Of a DNA stretch of 64,000 nt, positions 12,177 through 23,289 are shown piece by piece. Numbering within the stretch: the first letter of the stretch is position 1; each line of letters starts with the position of its first letter. The stretch comes from Owenia fusiformis (Eukaryota > Annelida > Polychaeta > Sabellida > Oweniidae). A program made the position numbers and the translations under genes. Below the pieces are notes generated by a model. That model was not told the origin of the DNA, did no database searches, and saw nothing but the letters and a program-made list of their open reading frames with translations. The DNA lies in the NCBI GenBank assembly GCA_903813345.2, contig CAIIXF020000003.1:16942931-17006930 (forward strand), written 5' to 3'.

Positions 12177-13299
12177 AATCTGCTGCGATACCGTCCGTGG
12201 TCCTTTAAAAGAAAGTTATTTCTAGTTACATAGAGTAGTTTTCATTCTCATCAATACATCTTTGCCTTGAAATCATTTGTGAAACATGTGGTTTGACCTT
12301 CATGGAAATTTGCTTAATTTTGACACACCTTTGTTTAACTTATACTGTCTTTGAGGCTGCCTTATCTGAAACCCCGAAGTGTCTCATGTTTCAAATGTTT
12401 AAACAATCAAGTCTCATCTTGCCTTTATTTCAAACTCTAGTTTCCAGACTCGAGTCCAATCAAAAATGAATTATCTACATGGAAGTTTGTGAAGTCCTTT
12501 ATTTCTGAAACTGTTTTAAATACTTAATATTTTCCAGGTAACTGCTTTACAAAATTATTGTGCATTGTGAATCTTCATTATCTATCTGATAAATATTTTC
12601 CTCAGCAAACTTTATTTTCATAGAACACATGATGAATCTTTTATTCAACATTCTCAATTTTGCATCAATTATGTTTCAAGAATTTTTTTCCCTGGCTCAC
12701 TATGAAGGACATTTAAATAAGTCATGGGAAAGTAGGTCATAAGAAAGAGGAGCACTGCGGGTTCCACCCATTCCAATGATGCAGGTTTTGTGCTAATTTT
12801 GAATATCTTTATGGTACTTTTACAGGTAATGGGCTAATGGCTTTAGCAAATTGCAGCAATGTCATAGTTAGTTTTTTATCACTAAAGAGAAGTCATGAAT
12901 CTTATATCATAAATGTGTTTTAAATCAACTTGTTTACCTGAAAATAAAATGTGGTCACAGCTTTTCTGATGCTGATGTACCCGAATGGTGTCTAATTCAT
13001 AATAAAATAAATGCAATCATTGTGGTATGTATGTGGAGTCTAGTTGCCTTATAATAATACATTTACTTTAGTACATGGATTCTCTCCTAATATAATATTA
13101 TTTCCTTATAAATATCCAAACTTTAATCAAAAGCAGTTTCAAAATTATCGTATATTGTATTTCACCTAAAATATCGTATATGGTATAAGAGCTGTGAAAA
13201 ATATTGTATATGGTGAAAAAATATTGTATATGGTATAAGAGAGCTGAAAAATATTGTATATGCATTTCCAAGACCCTCTATACACCCCCCCCCTTAAGA

Positions 13300-13638
13300 G
13301 AATACATTACCCTTTACATTCTAAATGTAGCAAACTTTAATTTATCATTAATATTATTTATCGAATCCATCTAGTCTTGGATCTATCAATGATTTTTAAT
13401 GTAGTGTACTGTGAAAGAATGCTGCAATCTCAAATATTTTCAACGTTTTTTAATCTATTTTGAGTGACAAATATTTCAGCAGATTGATTTCAGAAGAGGT
13501 TGATTAGATGATACAAGATAGTAAACGTTGCAAACTCTTTTTGTGAATTTATATCCTTTCGGTTGCAATTTTTTGTAATTTTTGATATTTTACAAATACT
13601 GCACATAGAGTGTGAGTGCACAGTAGGGTCAGCATTAT
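13300..13638. other. short non-coding spacer
   Basis: AT-rich spacer between two foldback elements. No gene or repeat is recognised. Confidence 0.5.
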
Positions 13639-14145
13639 AGTACCCCACACAAGTTTTTGATAATAACTTTAACCCGTGATTTGAACATTCTACCAAAATT
13701 GCTATATTGTTTCAATGAATATGATGTTAAAACTGTAGTGCATTTATGATTCAACCATGACAACACCTGGGCAACCAGATATCAAGCGCAAGTATATTTC
13801 CAAAATAAAGCTTTGTCGATGAACCTGTCTTATAGACAGACTACCGATAGACTATTCAAAAATACCATAAAGATCTACTTAAACAGAGTGTTATTGTTCA
13901 AAATTGTTTAAATCAATTCTAAATTTTGATTTTATGACGTCAAATTGGTTAAAAGCATTAATGACACTATTGGTTCAGTTGCGTGTGTCTATTGTTACTG
14001 ATATTGAAGTAAAATGAAAACAAAAATTTCCTATGTTGGAAATAGCCTCTAGTTTATCTGTGTGCTAAATTTAATAACACATAGTTTAGGGTAGAATGTT
14101 AAAATCACGGGTCAAAGTTATTATCAAAAACTCGTGCGGGGTACT
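13639..14145. mobile_element. foldback element with AGTACCCC ends
   Basis: The left end 'agtaccccacacaagttttt' and the next 35 bp pair with the right end ('aaaaactcgtgcggggtact'), giving arms of about 55 bp around a 400-bp loop. The arms include 'gataataactttaacccgtg' and its complement. Non-coding. Confidence 0.75.
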
Positions 14146-14236
14146 AGTGACTAGAAATTGAGCATTCTACACAGCTTTACATTTAATTAACATAAGACCT
14201 TTCAATGTTTTGACCATTAGACATTTTAACAGTTAA

Positions 14237-14738
14237 GGGCTTTGTATAAAAAACCTCCTACCTCATACCCACCTACCCACGTACGTGGGACATAATACAG
14301 TCTTTGAAGGGTTCAATTTTAAAGATCTTAGTCTATTAAATCTTAGTTTATGATGAGTTATAGAAGCATTTGTAACGATCCTTGATAGCAAGTTGCTACT
14401 ACATCCCAGCTGGGTTCGATTCCCATTCGGAGCATCGAATTTAGCACACTTTCTTTCAATTTCTTTATCTGGCTTGTTGGACTTATGGTCGCGGTCGTTA
14501 GTTATTTATTCCCCCGGGGCGCCCTCGGGTCATTACACATTAAAATGCATCCACATGCCTTTATTTATGGATCTGTCATCTGTCTAGTCATAAAACAAAG
14601 CCGGAATTGTAGAAATGTTAATAATTTGAGCTATTTTGAGATTAAATAATCATTAAAATTGAACCCTTCAATGACTGTATCATGTTCCACGTAGGTGGGT
14701 AGGTGGGTATGAGGTAGGAGGTTTTTTATACAAAGCCA
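14237..14738. mobile_element. foldback element with a tRNA-like SINE fragment in its loop
   Basis: The arms (14237-14330 and 14648-14738) pair through 'ctttgtataaaaaacctcct' and 'cacctacccacgta'. The loop holds 'gctgggttcgattcccattc', a good match to an RNA polymerase III B box (GGTTCGANTCC), followed by 'cccccggggcgccctcgggt'. This suggests an old tRNA-derived SINE captured inside the element. No complete A box or cloverleaf could be drawn. Confidence 0.65.
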
Positions 14739-15378
14739 CAGTTACGTATTCATGTTTATGCCTTATCAATGTTAAGTAGTTACACTCTTCCAAGATTCCT
14801 ACTGCAGACGTATCAGATTACAAACAAACTGGCTTAAAGGGACCCAACACCATGGTCACATGATCAGTCGTGTGGAGGTAAGCTCCCAGTTGAAATAAAA
14901 GCACTGTCCTCCTTTGGTTTCTGTGAAAAGTAGCTAATACCCTCATGTATTGGTCAGTTTGTGTGTCACACGACTAATCCCCACCATATGCTTCATTCAA
15001 CTTATTTTATGCTATTGAGCTGCATATATAAACAGTACTTTGCAACTAAGGTCATACAGTATACTTACCCCTTGCAAATTGTAATTTATTGAATTCACAG
15101 TAAACCCATCAATTTTTAATAAAACAAAGAATATTGTTCTCATGGATCTATTATTTATGTTAGACTAACTATGAAAATATAATATGAAATAATATGTTAG
15201 CTTGAAGTCATATATAAGATGAAAATATATGTTCATGCATTTGCATTTTTCCAAAGGGAATATTCCCATGTAAGTAAATACAGGTGCAATATATAATTTA
15301 TATGTATATCTATGTCATCTGTCTATACATGCGCGTATAGCCTAGTGTTACATGTGAACAAGATGGTTCTGGAAAGAA

Positions 15379-15442
15379 ATGAGCGTGGCTGGCAGATTTG
15401 CTAAAAAGCCACATACACCACAAAAGCAAGACCAATTTGAAA
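15379..15442 (+). CDS. possible short first coding exon (unsupported beyond splice signal)
   Basis: An ATG opens a 21-codon frame rich in Lys and Gln (MSVAGRFAKKPHTPQKQDQF), followed directly by a consensus donor, GAAA|gtaagt. Codon use is less AT-biased than the surroundings. No downstream exon could be identified in the following kilobases, so it may be fortuitous. No function can be assigned. Confidence 0.2.
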
Positions 15443-16840
15443 GTAAGTTCATCATTCTCAAGGGTAAACTTCAAGTGAAAGCTACATTGCTACAGGGTGG
15501 CCTATCATTCTGAGACAAATGTATTATCCAACGATTGTGATTTTCGAAGCTAAAATATGATCTCTTGAGCAGATGGAAATACATTCCCATGAGATATATA
15601 TATAGTCAAAAGTGATTACTATTTATTGAGTGTAATGAAATGTATCCTACGCTAACTGCTTTTGTTTGAGATAATTATCATGAAATGTTTTTAAATCAAT
15701 TTTTATGTGTGTCATTGATCCTAATCCACCCTGTAGTCTGGTGTTTGTAGAGCATTGCGACTCGTACAACTTATTCTCACAAATATCAAACCTCATTTAC
15801 TAATTAATTTTTTGTGTGAATATGAAGAGTCCAAGCATTGCTTTTTTATGTTTATTGTATAGCTATATTTAGCCTTGATATCCATGATTTTTTAAAACAA
15901 AATCTCACCGTTAGATTTCGGGCTATTCATGTTTACTCATTTGTCTAATTGGAAAACAATGCAAATCTCATTTTTTCAAAGGAAAAAAATTGAAATTCTA
16001 AGACGGTGAAAAATCATTAAAAAATACACAGATTCAGAATCCGGCAAGCATTTTCCCTTATTCCTCTCCGTTAAGAAGTTTTGCAAGGTGTTGGATTCCT
16101 TTAATCACTGATACGGCTAGTGTAGCGGTATACGCTGCCATAGGAGATTTCTTGATTTGAAATGATTCCCTCGTTATGATGTTATGACATCTTTGCTAGC
16201 TGACAGTGACAGCAACATATTTTAACTAGGCATTAACATGCAAAATGTCACCACTGGCATTTGTTACAGACGCCGCACGCCAACCACCGAACGCCGTCCA
16301 CAAAAAATTTGGAGACTAACAATATGTCACTACTTGTAGACTACCACTCCTTGATATTTGAATTTCAGTAAAAGTAGCTACAAGAATTTTCAATATTTAA
16401 ATCTTGGTCACCATATCAGCCTGCTCAGCGCTCTTCATGTAATTTTGATTTTTCAGTACACCAGATGAACTCATCTGTATCTATGTTACAAGTCTCTTAA
16501 TTAGTCTATAAATACAAACATGCCGAGATTAGAAGTAATACTATGATGTAGTACATTTAACACTTCTAAAGCATAGTTGAAAACATGTTTTTATCTGTTT
16601 AATACATCAAGATTTTTTGTAACTGGAAACCTGAGACACAAGATCTAAGGTCATGTGTAATACTAGTATGTACAACCTGTGCTGCAAAGCAAGACCGAGG
16701 AGGCCGATTGTGCAGTCACAAACTACAATACGAGGAACAGAAATATCTTTCAGTGAGTATATGTAGTTTTGAAATAATAAAGCAAATACTAATTGAACAA
16801 CATTTAAAATCAAACATTTTAATGATTGTATTGGCATTGT

Positions 16841-17006
16841 TTAATTCTGAGGCCCGGGTATAGTCATTAATAAAAAATCAGTCTTATTCTTATTCAATGT
16901 AAGTAATAGTAAAATTTATATACATGTATACACCACGCATTACCAACTCAGTACACCAGGGGACTTTTTAAACATTTTAACGTATTCCTGGGCCTCAGGT
17001 TTAATT
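16841..17006. repeat. short inverted repeat
   Basis: 'ttaattctgaggcccgggta' pairs with 'ttcctgggcctcaggtttaa' at the other end, leaving a loop of about 120 bp. It could be a small MITE; no target duplication is clear. Confidence 0.5.
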
Positions 17007-17219
17007 ATATCTCATCCAAGCCTGAGGATGCGACTTGATAAATATAACATTGCTAGAATTCTTGTAGTAGTTGAGTAATCGAGGCTAAAAGAACCTGACT
17101 TTCCACGGGTTTCAAAAAGCATAGCACCAACAACAACAACAATACCCAAAGATGTATTCGCATTTAGTACATAACTACCATGACTGAATAAAATGTCCCA
17201 TTTTTCAATGATTCTAAAA

Positions 17220-19975
17220 CGAATTGACCAAACTGAGTGCTCTAAAACGGTAGAGCATTGATTGACCCAAGAGTTAAAATTCACTTCTAGAACTGATTGA
17301 CCAAAGTGGTCCGGCATTTGCAATTCTAATTGATTGATCAAAGTTTGAGTCCGACTTTTACAAGTGATTGACTACAGCTGATGGACCAAAGTGTTTTGAC
17401 TTCAAAAACTGAATGAGCTAAGTGTTCCAATTGACTAAAGTGTTCTGAATTCCCAGCTGATTGATCCAAGTGTTCTAACTGACCGAACTGTTCAAACTTC
17501 TACAACTGATTGACCAAAGTGTTCCGACTTTTACACCTGATTGACCAAAGTCTTCTAATTGACTGAAGTGTTCAAACTTCTACAGCTGATTGACCAAAGT
17601 GTTCCGACTTTTACAGCTGATTGACCAAAGTATTTAGGCTTCTACAACTAATTGACCAAAGTGTTCCAACTTTTCCAGCTGATTGACCAAAGTGTTTCTA
17701 CTTCTACAGCTGATTGAGCAAAATGTTCCGACTTTAACAGCGGATTGACCAAAGTGTTTCCACTTCTACAGCTGATTGACCAAAGTGTTCAGATTTTTAC
17801 AACTGTTTGACCAAAGAGTTCAGATTTCTACAACTGATTGACCAAAGTGTTCTTATTGACCGAAGTGTTCAAACTTCAACAGAGGCTTGACCAAAGTGTT
17901 CCGACTTTTACAGCTGATTGACCAAAGTGTTCTAATTGACCGAAGTGTTCAGACTTCTACAACTGACTGACCAAAGTGTTCCATCTTAAAGCTGATTGAC
18001 CAAAGTGTTTAGACTTCTACAACTGATTGACCAAAGTGTTCCGGATTTTCCATCTGATTGACCAAAGTGTTCTGACATTTATAACTGATTGACCAAAGAA
18101 TTCCAACTTTTATCACTGATTGACCAAAGTGTTCAGACTTTAAAACCTAATTGACCAAAGTGTTTAGACTTCTACAACTGATTGACCAAAGTGTTCCGAC
18201 TTTTACAGCTGATTAACCGAAGTGTTTCGACTTCTACAGCTGATTGAGCAAAATGTTCCAACTTCAAAAACTGATTAACCAAAGTGTTCTGACTTCTTCA
18301 GGTGTTCCGACATTTACAACTGATCGACCAAAGAATTCAAACTTTTATCACTGATTGACCAAAGGGTTCAGACTTCTATAACGGATTGACTAAAGCGTTC
18401 TGACTTTGACAATTGATTGACCAAAGTGTTTATACTTCTACAACTGATTGACCAAAGTGTTCTGACTTCTTCAGGTGTTCCAACATTTACAACTGATCGA
18501 CCAAAGAATTCAAACTTTTATCACTGATTGACCAAACGGATCGGACTTCTATAACGGATTGACCAAAGTGTTCCGACTTTTCCAGCTGATTGACCAAAGT
18601 GTTCTGACATTTATAACTGATTGACCAAAGAATTCTGTTCTGACTTTTACATCTGATTGACTAAAGTGTTCCGACTTTGACATCTGATTGGACAAAGTGT
18701 TCCGACTTCTACAATTGATTGACCAAAGTATTTATGCTTTTACAACTGATTGAAGAAAGTGTTCCGACTTCTAAAATTGATTGTCCAAAGTGTTCCGACT
18801 TTTACATCTGATTGACCAAAGTGTTCGGACTTTTAAATCTGATCGACCAAAGTGTTCCGACTTTTACAACTAATTGAAGAAAGTGTTCCTACTTTTACAA
18901 TTGATTGACCAAAGTGTTCCTACTTTTAAATCTGATTGACCAAAGTGTTCCGACTTTTACAACTAATTGAAGAAAGTGTTCCTACTTTTACAATTGATTG
19001 ACCAAAGTGTTCGGACTTTTAAATCTGATCGACCAAAGTGTTCCGACTTTTACAACTAATTGAAGAAAGTGTTCCTACTTTTACAATTGATTGACCAAAG
19101 TGTTCCTACTTTTAAATCTGATTGACCAAAGTGTTCCGACTTTTACAACTAATTGAAGAAAGTGTTCCTACTTTTACAATTGATTGACCAAAGTGTTCCG
19201 ACTTTGACAATTGATTGACCAAAGTATTTATGCTTTTACAACTGTTTGAAGAAAGTGTTCCGACTTCTAAAATTGATTGTCCAAAGTGTTCCAACTTTTA
19301 CATCTGATTGACCAAAGTGTTCCGACTTTTACAACTAATTGAAGAAAGTGTTTCTACTTTTACAATTCATTACAAGTCGGAACACTTTGGTCAATCAGAT
19401 GTAAAAGTCGGAACACTTTGGTCAATCAAATGTAAAAGTTGGAACACTTTGGTCAATCAGATGTAAACGTAGGAACACTTTCTTCAATAAGTTGTAAAAG
19501 TCGGAACACTTTCTTCAATTAGTTGTAAAAGTCGGATTACTTTTGATCAATCAGATGTTAAAGTCGGAACACCTTGGGAAATCAATTGTAAAAGTAGGAA
19601 TACTTTCTTCAATCAGTCGTAAAAGTCTGACCACTTTTGTCAATCAGATGTAAACGTCGGAACACTTTGTTCAATCAGATGTAAAAGTTAGAACACTTTG
19701 CTTAATCAATTGTAAAAGTCGGAACACTTTCTTCAATCAGTTGTAAAAGTCGGATTACTTTTGATCAATCAGATGGAACACCTTGGGTAATCAATTGTAA
19801 AAGTAGGAATACTTTCTTCAATCAGTCGTAAAAGTTGGAACACTTTTGTCAATCAGATGTAAACGTCGGAACACTCTGGTCAATTAATTTTAGAAGTCTG
19901 AACATTTTCTTCAATCAGTTGTAACATTTTGGTCAATCAGATGGAAAAGTCGGAACACTTGCTTCAGTCAGTTGC
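17220..19975. repeat. 31-bp satellite array with a strand switch at ~19370
   Basis: The unit is close to 'ctgattgaccaaagtgttcc' plus 'gacttttacaa' (31 bp). It is repeated about 70 times from about 17220 to 19366 on the + strand. From about 19374 to 19975 it is repeated about 19 times as the reverse complement. The junction reads 'acaattcattacaagtcgg'. A higher-order period of 93 bp (three units) is visible where 'aactaattgaagaaagtg' recurs at 18868, 18961, 19054 and 19147. Units near both outer ends are more degenerate. Small frames inside the array, such as 19112-19294 on the complement, are translations of the repeat. Confidence 0.95.
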
Positions 19976-20290
19976 TTGTGGGAGTAAACAACACTGATGT
20001 AATCTTTGATGTAACTATACATGCCTTCTTATACTTTGTGATTAAGGTTAAGGCTGCAACAGGAAGGAGGTGTTGAGAACTTGTCGGAGAACGAGAAGTC
20101 AAATGCAAGGTACAGAAAGTGCAAATGTTATAAACGATAGTTTCTCATCCACTGTACACTGTTCAACTCAACCAAATTTTGGAAGTAACTTGAAACTAGA
20201 AACTTTATTTTCAGCATTTTGTCCTCATACTTTGTCTTTTAAATGATTGTGTTGTCTTAGTGCGCCACATTTTTTATATCAGATTCACTA
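19976..20290. other. spacer, nothing recognised
   Basis: Non-repetitive sequence between the satellite and the OTU-like fragment. No conserved frame is visible. Confidence 0.4.
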
Positions 20291-20569
20291 ATGTTCCCGT
20301 TTTTGCAAAAACATGTTGTTAATGCGAAGAATTTTATTTTTTATTATTCAGAGGATTTGCTCAACTTTTATGCGCTGCAACGCGAATTGTTGGAATCTAT
20401 GATTAGTAGAAATGACAAAGAGCAGACAATGGCGGAGACAGCAGCAAATCACGGCCTTAGTGTTATAGAACATGATGGTGATGGTAATTGCCTGTTCCAT
20501 GCATCGGTTAACCAACTGAAGCATCATAGTTGTTGGATTTACACCAGAGCCATACGATGTCTTGGCTAA
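20291..20569 (+). pseudogene. OTU-type cysteine protease domain fragment
   Basis: The frame of about 92 codons contains LLESMISRNDKEQTMAETAA followed by HGLSVIEHDGDGNCLFHASV. The D-G-x-G-N-C-L-F-x-A signature is that of the OTU deubiquitinase family, with the catalytic Asp and Cys both present near residues 63 and 67. The rest of the domain, including the catalytic His, is absent. About 10 bp past the conserved part the sequence becomes a dispersed element (20540-20670, related to 26050-26210). OTU domains are common both in cellular deubiquitinases and in transposons such as Helitrons. This is either an exon of an undetected gene or, more likely, a broken element-borne copy. Confidence 0.6.
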
Positions 20570-20670
20570 AACGTTTTAGGTTAAAACGTTTTACAAATGT
20601 AATGTAAATCCAGATTTTCTCAAGAGCTCTCGGCTAATAATATAAGCTAAAACGTTTCAGGACCCTAGAT
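20540..20670 (-). mobile_element. fragment of the TIR element found at 25601-26207
   Basis: 'cttggctaaaacgttttagg', 'aaaacgttttacaaatgtaa' and 'agattttctcaagagctctc' match the complement of 26050-26215. Only one end is present here. It abuts and truncates the OTU-like frame. Confidence 0.75.
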
Positions 20671-20829
20671 TTATATGTCTTTACGATGGAACAAATTCAC
20701 AAGAACTCGTGTATTTGAAAAAACTAAACTCAGTACGCAAGTAAGAAACTGGATATTGTATCTCTGGAGAAAGAAAAATGGGAAAATTTAGAGTCATAAG
20801 AATAAATTAAAGTAGCATGTCTTATCATG

Positions 20830-21262
20830 TCTTATATACACGTTATCCCCCCTCCATCCTATACCCCCTCCATCCAATATTAATTTATTTCGATTATTTT
20901 TTGTATAACGCATGGAAATTAACTTTAAAAAGTGAGCAATGTCATTAGTATTGTGATAATAATGTCCCTTATACCTATTTATTACAGGTCGTGTAGACCA
21001 TTGTTGCCCGATCTATAGGAAAAACTGACTTTTGCACGTTGTTGATGATGCACCTTTTTTAATAGATCTCATACCTTAGAAGGGTATCAATTCAAAAAAA
21101 TACTAGATGGCCTAACATATTTTGCCATGAACTGCGCCTATTCATTTGGCAATTCAGTTGTAAATTTTCTCTTGAAAAAATAAATCTTCTAAATTTTTTG
21201 AGTTTTCTGCAGAAATCGCCTAATCCCCCTCCATCCATTTTGTACGATCACCGGGCGTGTAA
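20830..21262 (-). mobile_element. single arm of the 10400-11351 foldback family
   Basis: 'atttattacaggtcgtgtag', 'cttttgcacgttg' and 'gatcaccgggcgtg' occur in the same order as in 10955-11351. The second arm is absent or deleted. The purine-rich 'ccccctccatcca' motifs sit at both ends, as in the full-length copy. Confidence 0.8.
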
Positions 21263-21274
21263 TTGGTTGTATCT

Positions 21275-21600
21275 CATACTTGAGTGGGTTTGGGGTAGAT
21301 ATCACCCGGGAATATATATCGTATCTGAGGAGCGGGCAGGATATATTGTATATGTCCCGCTCCAGGCCAAATGCGGGCAGATATAATATATCCATCCCGC
21401 TCCAGGGAATTTTTCAAAAGTTTTAAAAAGTTTAAATATCAAAAGTTTAAATCTTTTATTTACAAAATTTATTTTTTAAGTTTAAATGTTACAATTTCAT
21501 TGTACATATTGAACAAAAAGAATATTACGAAAATGTTAAATATAAATATCTTGTCATTTGAAAAGGTGGAAAAGGTTATATCTACCCTAAACCCACTCAA
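21275..21600. repeat. inverted repeat with GC-rich palindromic left part
   Basis: 'cttgagtgggtttggggtag' plus 'atat' at 21280 pairs with 'atatctaccctaaacccact' plus 'caag' at about 21578. The left portion contains repeated 'cccgctccagg' and 'gcgggcag' blocks. The overlapping open frames on both strands (21189-21835) come from these palindromes. Confidence 0.6.
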
Positions 21601-21615
21601 GTATGAGATACACCA

Positions 21616-21756
21616 GTTATGCACGGTCGGTTTGGATAAATGGAATATCCCTTGGGATATACAATACATCTTCCCTCGGTCCCTTCGGTCCCTCGGGAAG
21701 ATATTTTGTATATCCCTCGGGATATTCCCTGTATCCAAAACCTCCCAGTGCATAAC
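21616..21756. repeat. 140-bp hairpin repeat, copy 1
   Basis: The sequence begins 'gttatgcacggtcggtttgg' and ends with the near complement 'ccaaaacctcccagtgcata' plus 'ac'. The middle is also self-complementary, with the apex 'ggtcccttcggtccc'. It can fold almost end to end as a single hairpin. Related copies lie at 30401, 30779 and 54618. No target duplication or coding sequence. Confidence 0.8.
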
Positions 21757-23140
21757 CCCTATATATCTCAAGCCAGGGCTGTTGAAAATTATTCTAATAT
21801 ATATCATTTTATTGCGAATTAAATTAAATCTTTAAAATGATATATCATTGTTGGTGTTTCTGTTAAAAGATAATATTGGCTAGGGGTGTTTTTGGCCCAC
21901 CCTGTATATTATAAGATATTTTGTAACCATGTATGATATATTGTAATAAAAGTGATACATAGTATACTCGCCTATTTTATTATCATTGTATTTTATACAA
22001 TTTAAAGGGTCAGTATCTGTATTTCTGATTTTTTTCATTCCTGACATTATTTTAAGAATTAGCTAGACCCACTCTTTCTGTTCTGTAAATATCAATACTT
22101 CAATTTATTTCTTGTGTATGTAGAATGGGAAATAATCGCCTATTGACATTACTATGAGATAAATAATCGGACGGTAAAAATGCTACATATTCTGAATAAA
22201 TTGTGCTACTTTAAATCCATAGGGTGTGTATATTTGAAATTTATTAAATAATAAATATACACGTATTGTATACTTTCAAGATAACACGTTGATATTAATA
22301 GGAGCACCAAAGGTTTTCTCTATCAACGTGGAAATAAAAGCAGCTCGTATGATGTACATGTACAGTACTGATTGTATAATCTAGAAAATGTAAATATTAT
22401 GTCCATATGTTACATGTATATGTAATAAAGAAAATATCATTGAAACTATTAACTTGTAAATGTGCTTTAATTGCATGACTCACATTACAAGATAGCTTTA
22501 TCAATTTATTGGTGCTTTAGTTTTAGCAATTGAGCCAGGCCACAGGAAAAGGGGTCTTATCACAAATATTTTCAATATTCTGATTTTTTGTTTATCTTAA
22601 AAAGCACAAGAAGACCTTCCAAATGAGCCATGGCTTGTGTTTTAACAATTTTCCCTTGCATAATATTATATGGACCAAAAAGTCGGATTTGAATTTAGCA
22701 TATTTTCATCTTAAGCTTGGGCACATTTTTGGCTCTGTAGCACAATTTTAATTTTTCTGATAAGACCGGTTTTCCTATGGCCAGGCTTAATTATTGATAA
22801 GAATCAGTCACAGTAAAGAAAAAGAATTCCCAATATAATTCTGGTTAACGCACAAAGAACAACATCACACACCAACCTTTAAAATGTTATTGTTACAATC
22901 CACGATTAATAAGATATTCTATTCATAGTGACCATTATATATGATAGGAAACTGCCTTTTATAAAAACATATGGAAGTCGGAACCTGAAATTACTTATAT
23001 AAAAATAGAAATAACAACCAGTGGTGAAGCCGTAATATGACGTAACGTTAAGTATAACATAATGAAGTAAAAATATAAAACTCTACCAGAATAACAGGAG
23101 CCACCTTTTTAATAAAATAAATCCAACCACAAAATGATTA
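21757..23140. other. non-coding with small inverted repeats
   Basis: A solo transposon-end-like motif 'cccaccctgtata' lies near 21897. A foldback is present at 22526-22795, and a small hairpin ('gtgtatattt'...'aaatatacac') at 22227-22264. Otherwise the stretch is AT-rich with nothing coding. Confidence 0.45.
22526..22795. mobile_element. small foldback element
   Basis: 'caattgagccaggccacagg' plus 'aaaa' and 'ggtcttatc' on the left pair with 'gataagaccggttttcctat' plus 'ggccaggcttaatta' on the right. The element is about 270 bp. Non-coding. Confidence 0.65.
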
Positions 23141-23142
23141 AA

Positions 23143-23262
23143 AAACTAACATGGACATCTATCGAGTGTATTCGAAAAAATAAGTCAACTCAGAATACTT
23201 GGGTCAGGTCAGAATACTTCGGCAAGAGTCAGAATAGATGGGTAGCCAAGAATACTTGGGCT
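23143..23262. repeat. dispersed repeat, inverted partner of 7066-7190
   Basis: 'catctatcgagtgtattcga' and 'agaatacttgggtcaggtca' are complementary to the copy at 7066-7190, over about 115 bp with a few substitutions. Confidence 0.75.
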
Positions 23263-23289
23263 TTGACATACGTTCGCCAGTAAACTGAC

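Larger units (their letters stand above)
10006..13299. mobile_element. 3.3-kb inverted-repeat element with nested foldbacks
   Basis: The left end 'cttttaagaggggggggg' plus 'tgtatagag' pairs with 'ctctatacaccccccccc' plus 'ttaagag' at the right end. Subterminal minisatellite units of the type 'gtatatggtataagag' occur inside both ends (10025-10150 and 13145-13260) in opposite orientation. Two further foldbacks lie inside (10400-11351 and 11548-12176). No transposase frame was found. The homopurine ends could also have been extended by slippage. Confidence 0.6.
14739..17219. other. mostly non-coding; one possible short exon and a small foldback
   Basis: Largely AT-rich with no domain-bearing frames. 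The open frames on the complement at 16607-16837 and 17012-17341 have no recognisable content. Separate entries describe a candidate exon at 15379 and a foldback at 16841. Confidence 0.4.

Noticed and set aside
14393-14587. A tRNA gene at the B-box motif
   Set aside because: Only the T-arm-like B box is present; no acceptor stem, anticodon arm or A box could be assembled.
15379-15442. Confident start of a new gene
   Set aside because: Only an ATG frame and a good donor site are present. No second exon was found, so it is listed at low confidence only.
17220-19975. Regular short repeats as a CRISPR array
   Set aside because: Units are contiguous 31-bp repeats without unique spacers, in a eukaryotic context, so this is a satellite.
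20291-20569. A complete OTU deubiquitinase gene
   Set aside because: The catalytic His part is absent and the sequence runs into a transposable element right after the Cys motif.
21189-21835. Overlapping frames on both strands
   Set aside because: They mirror the palindromic repeats of this stretch and have no conserved content.
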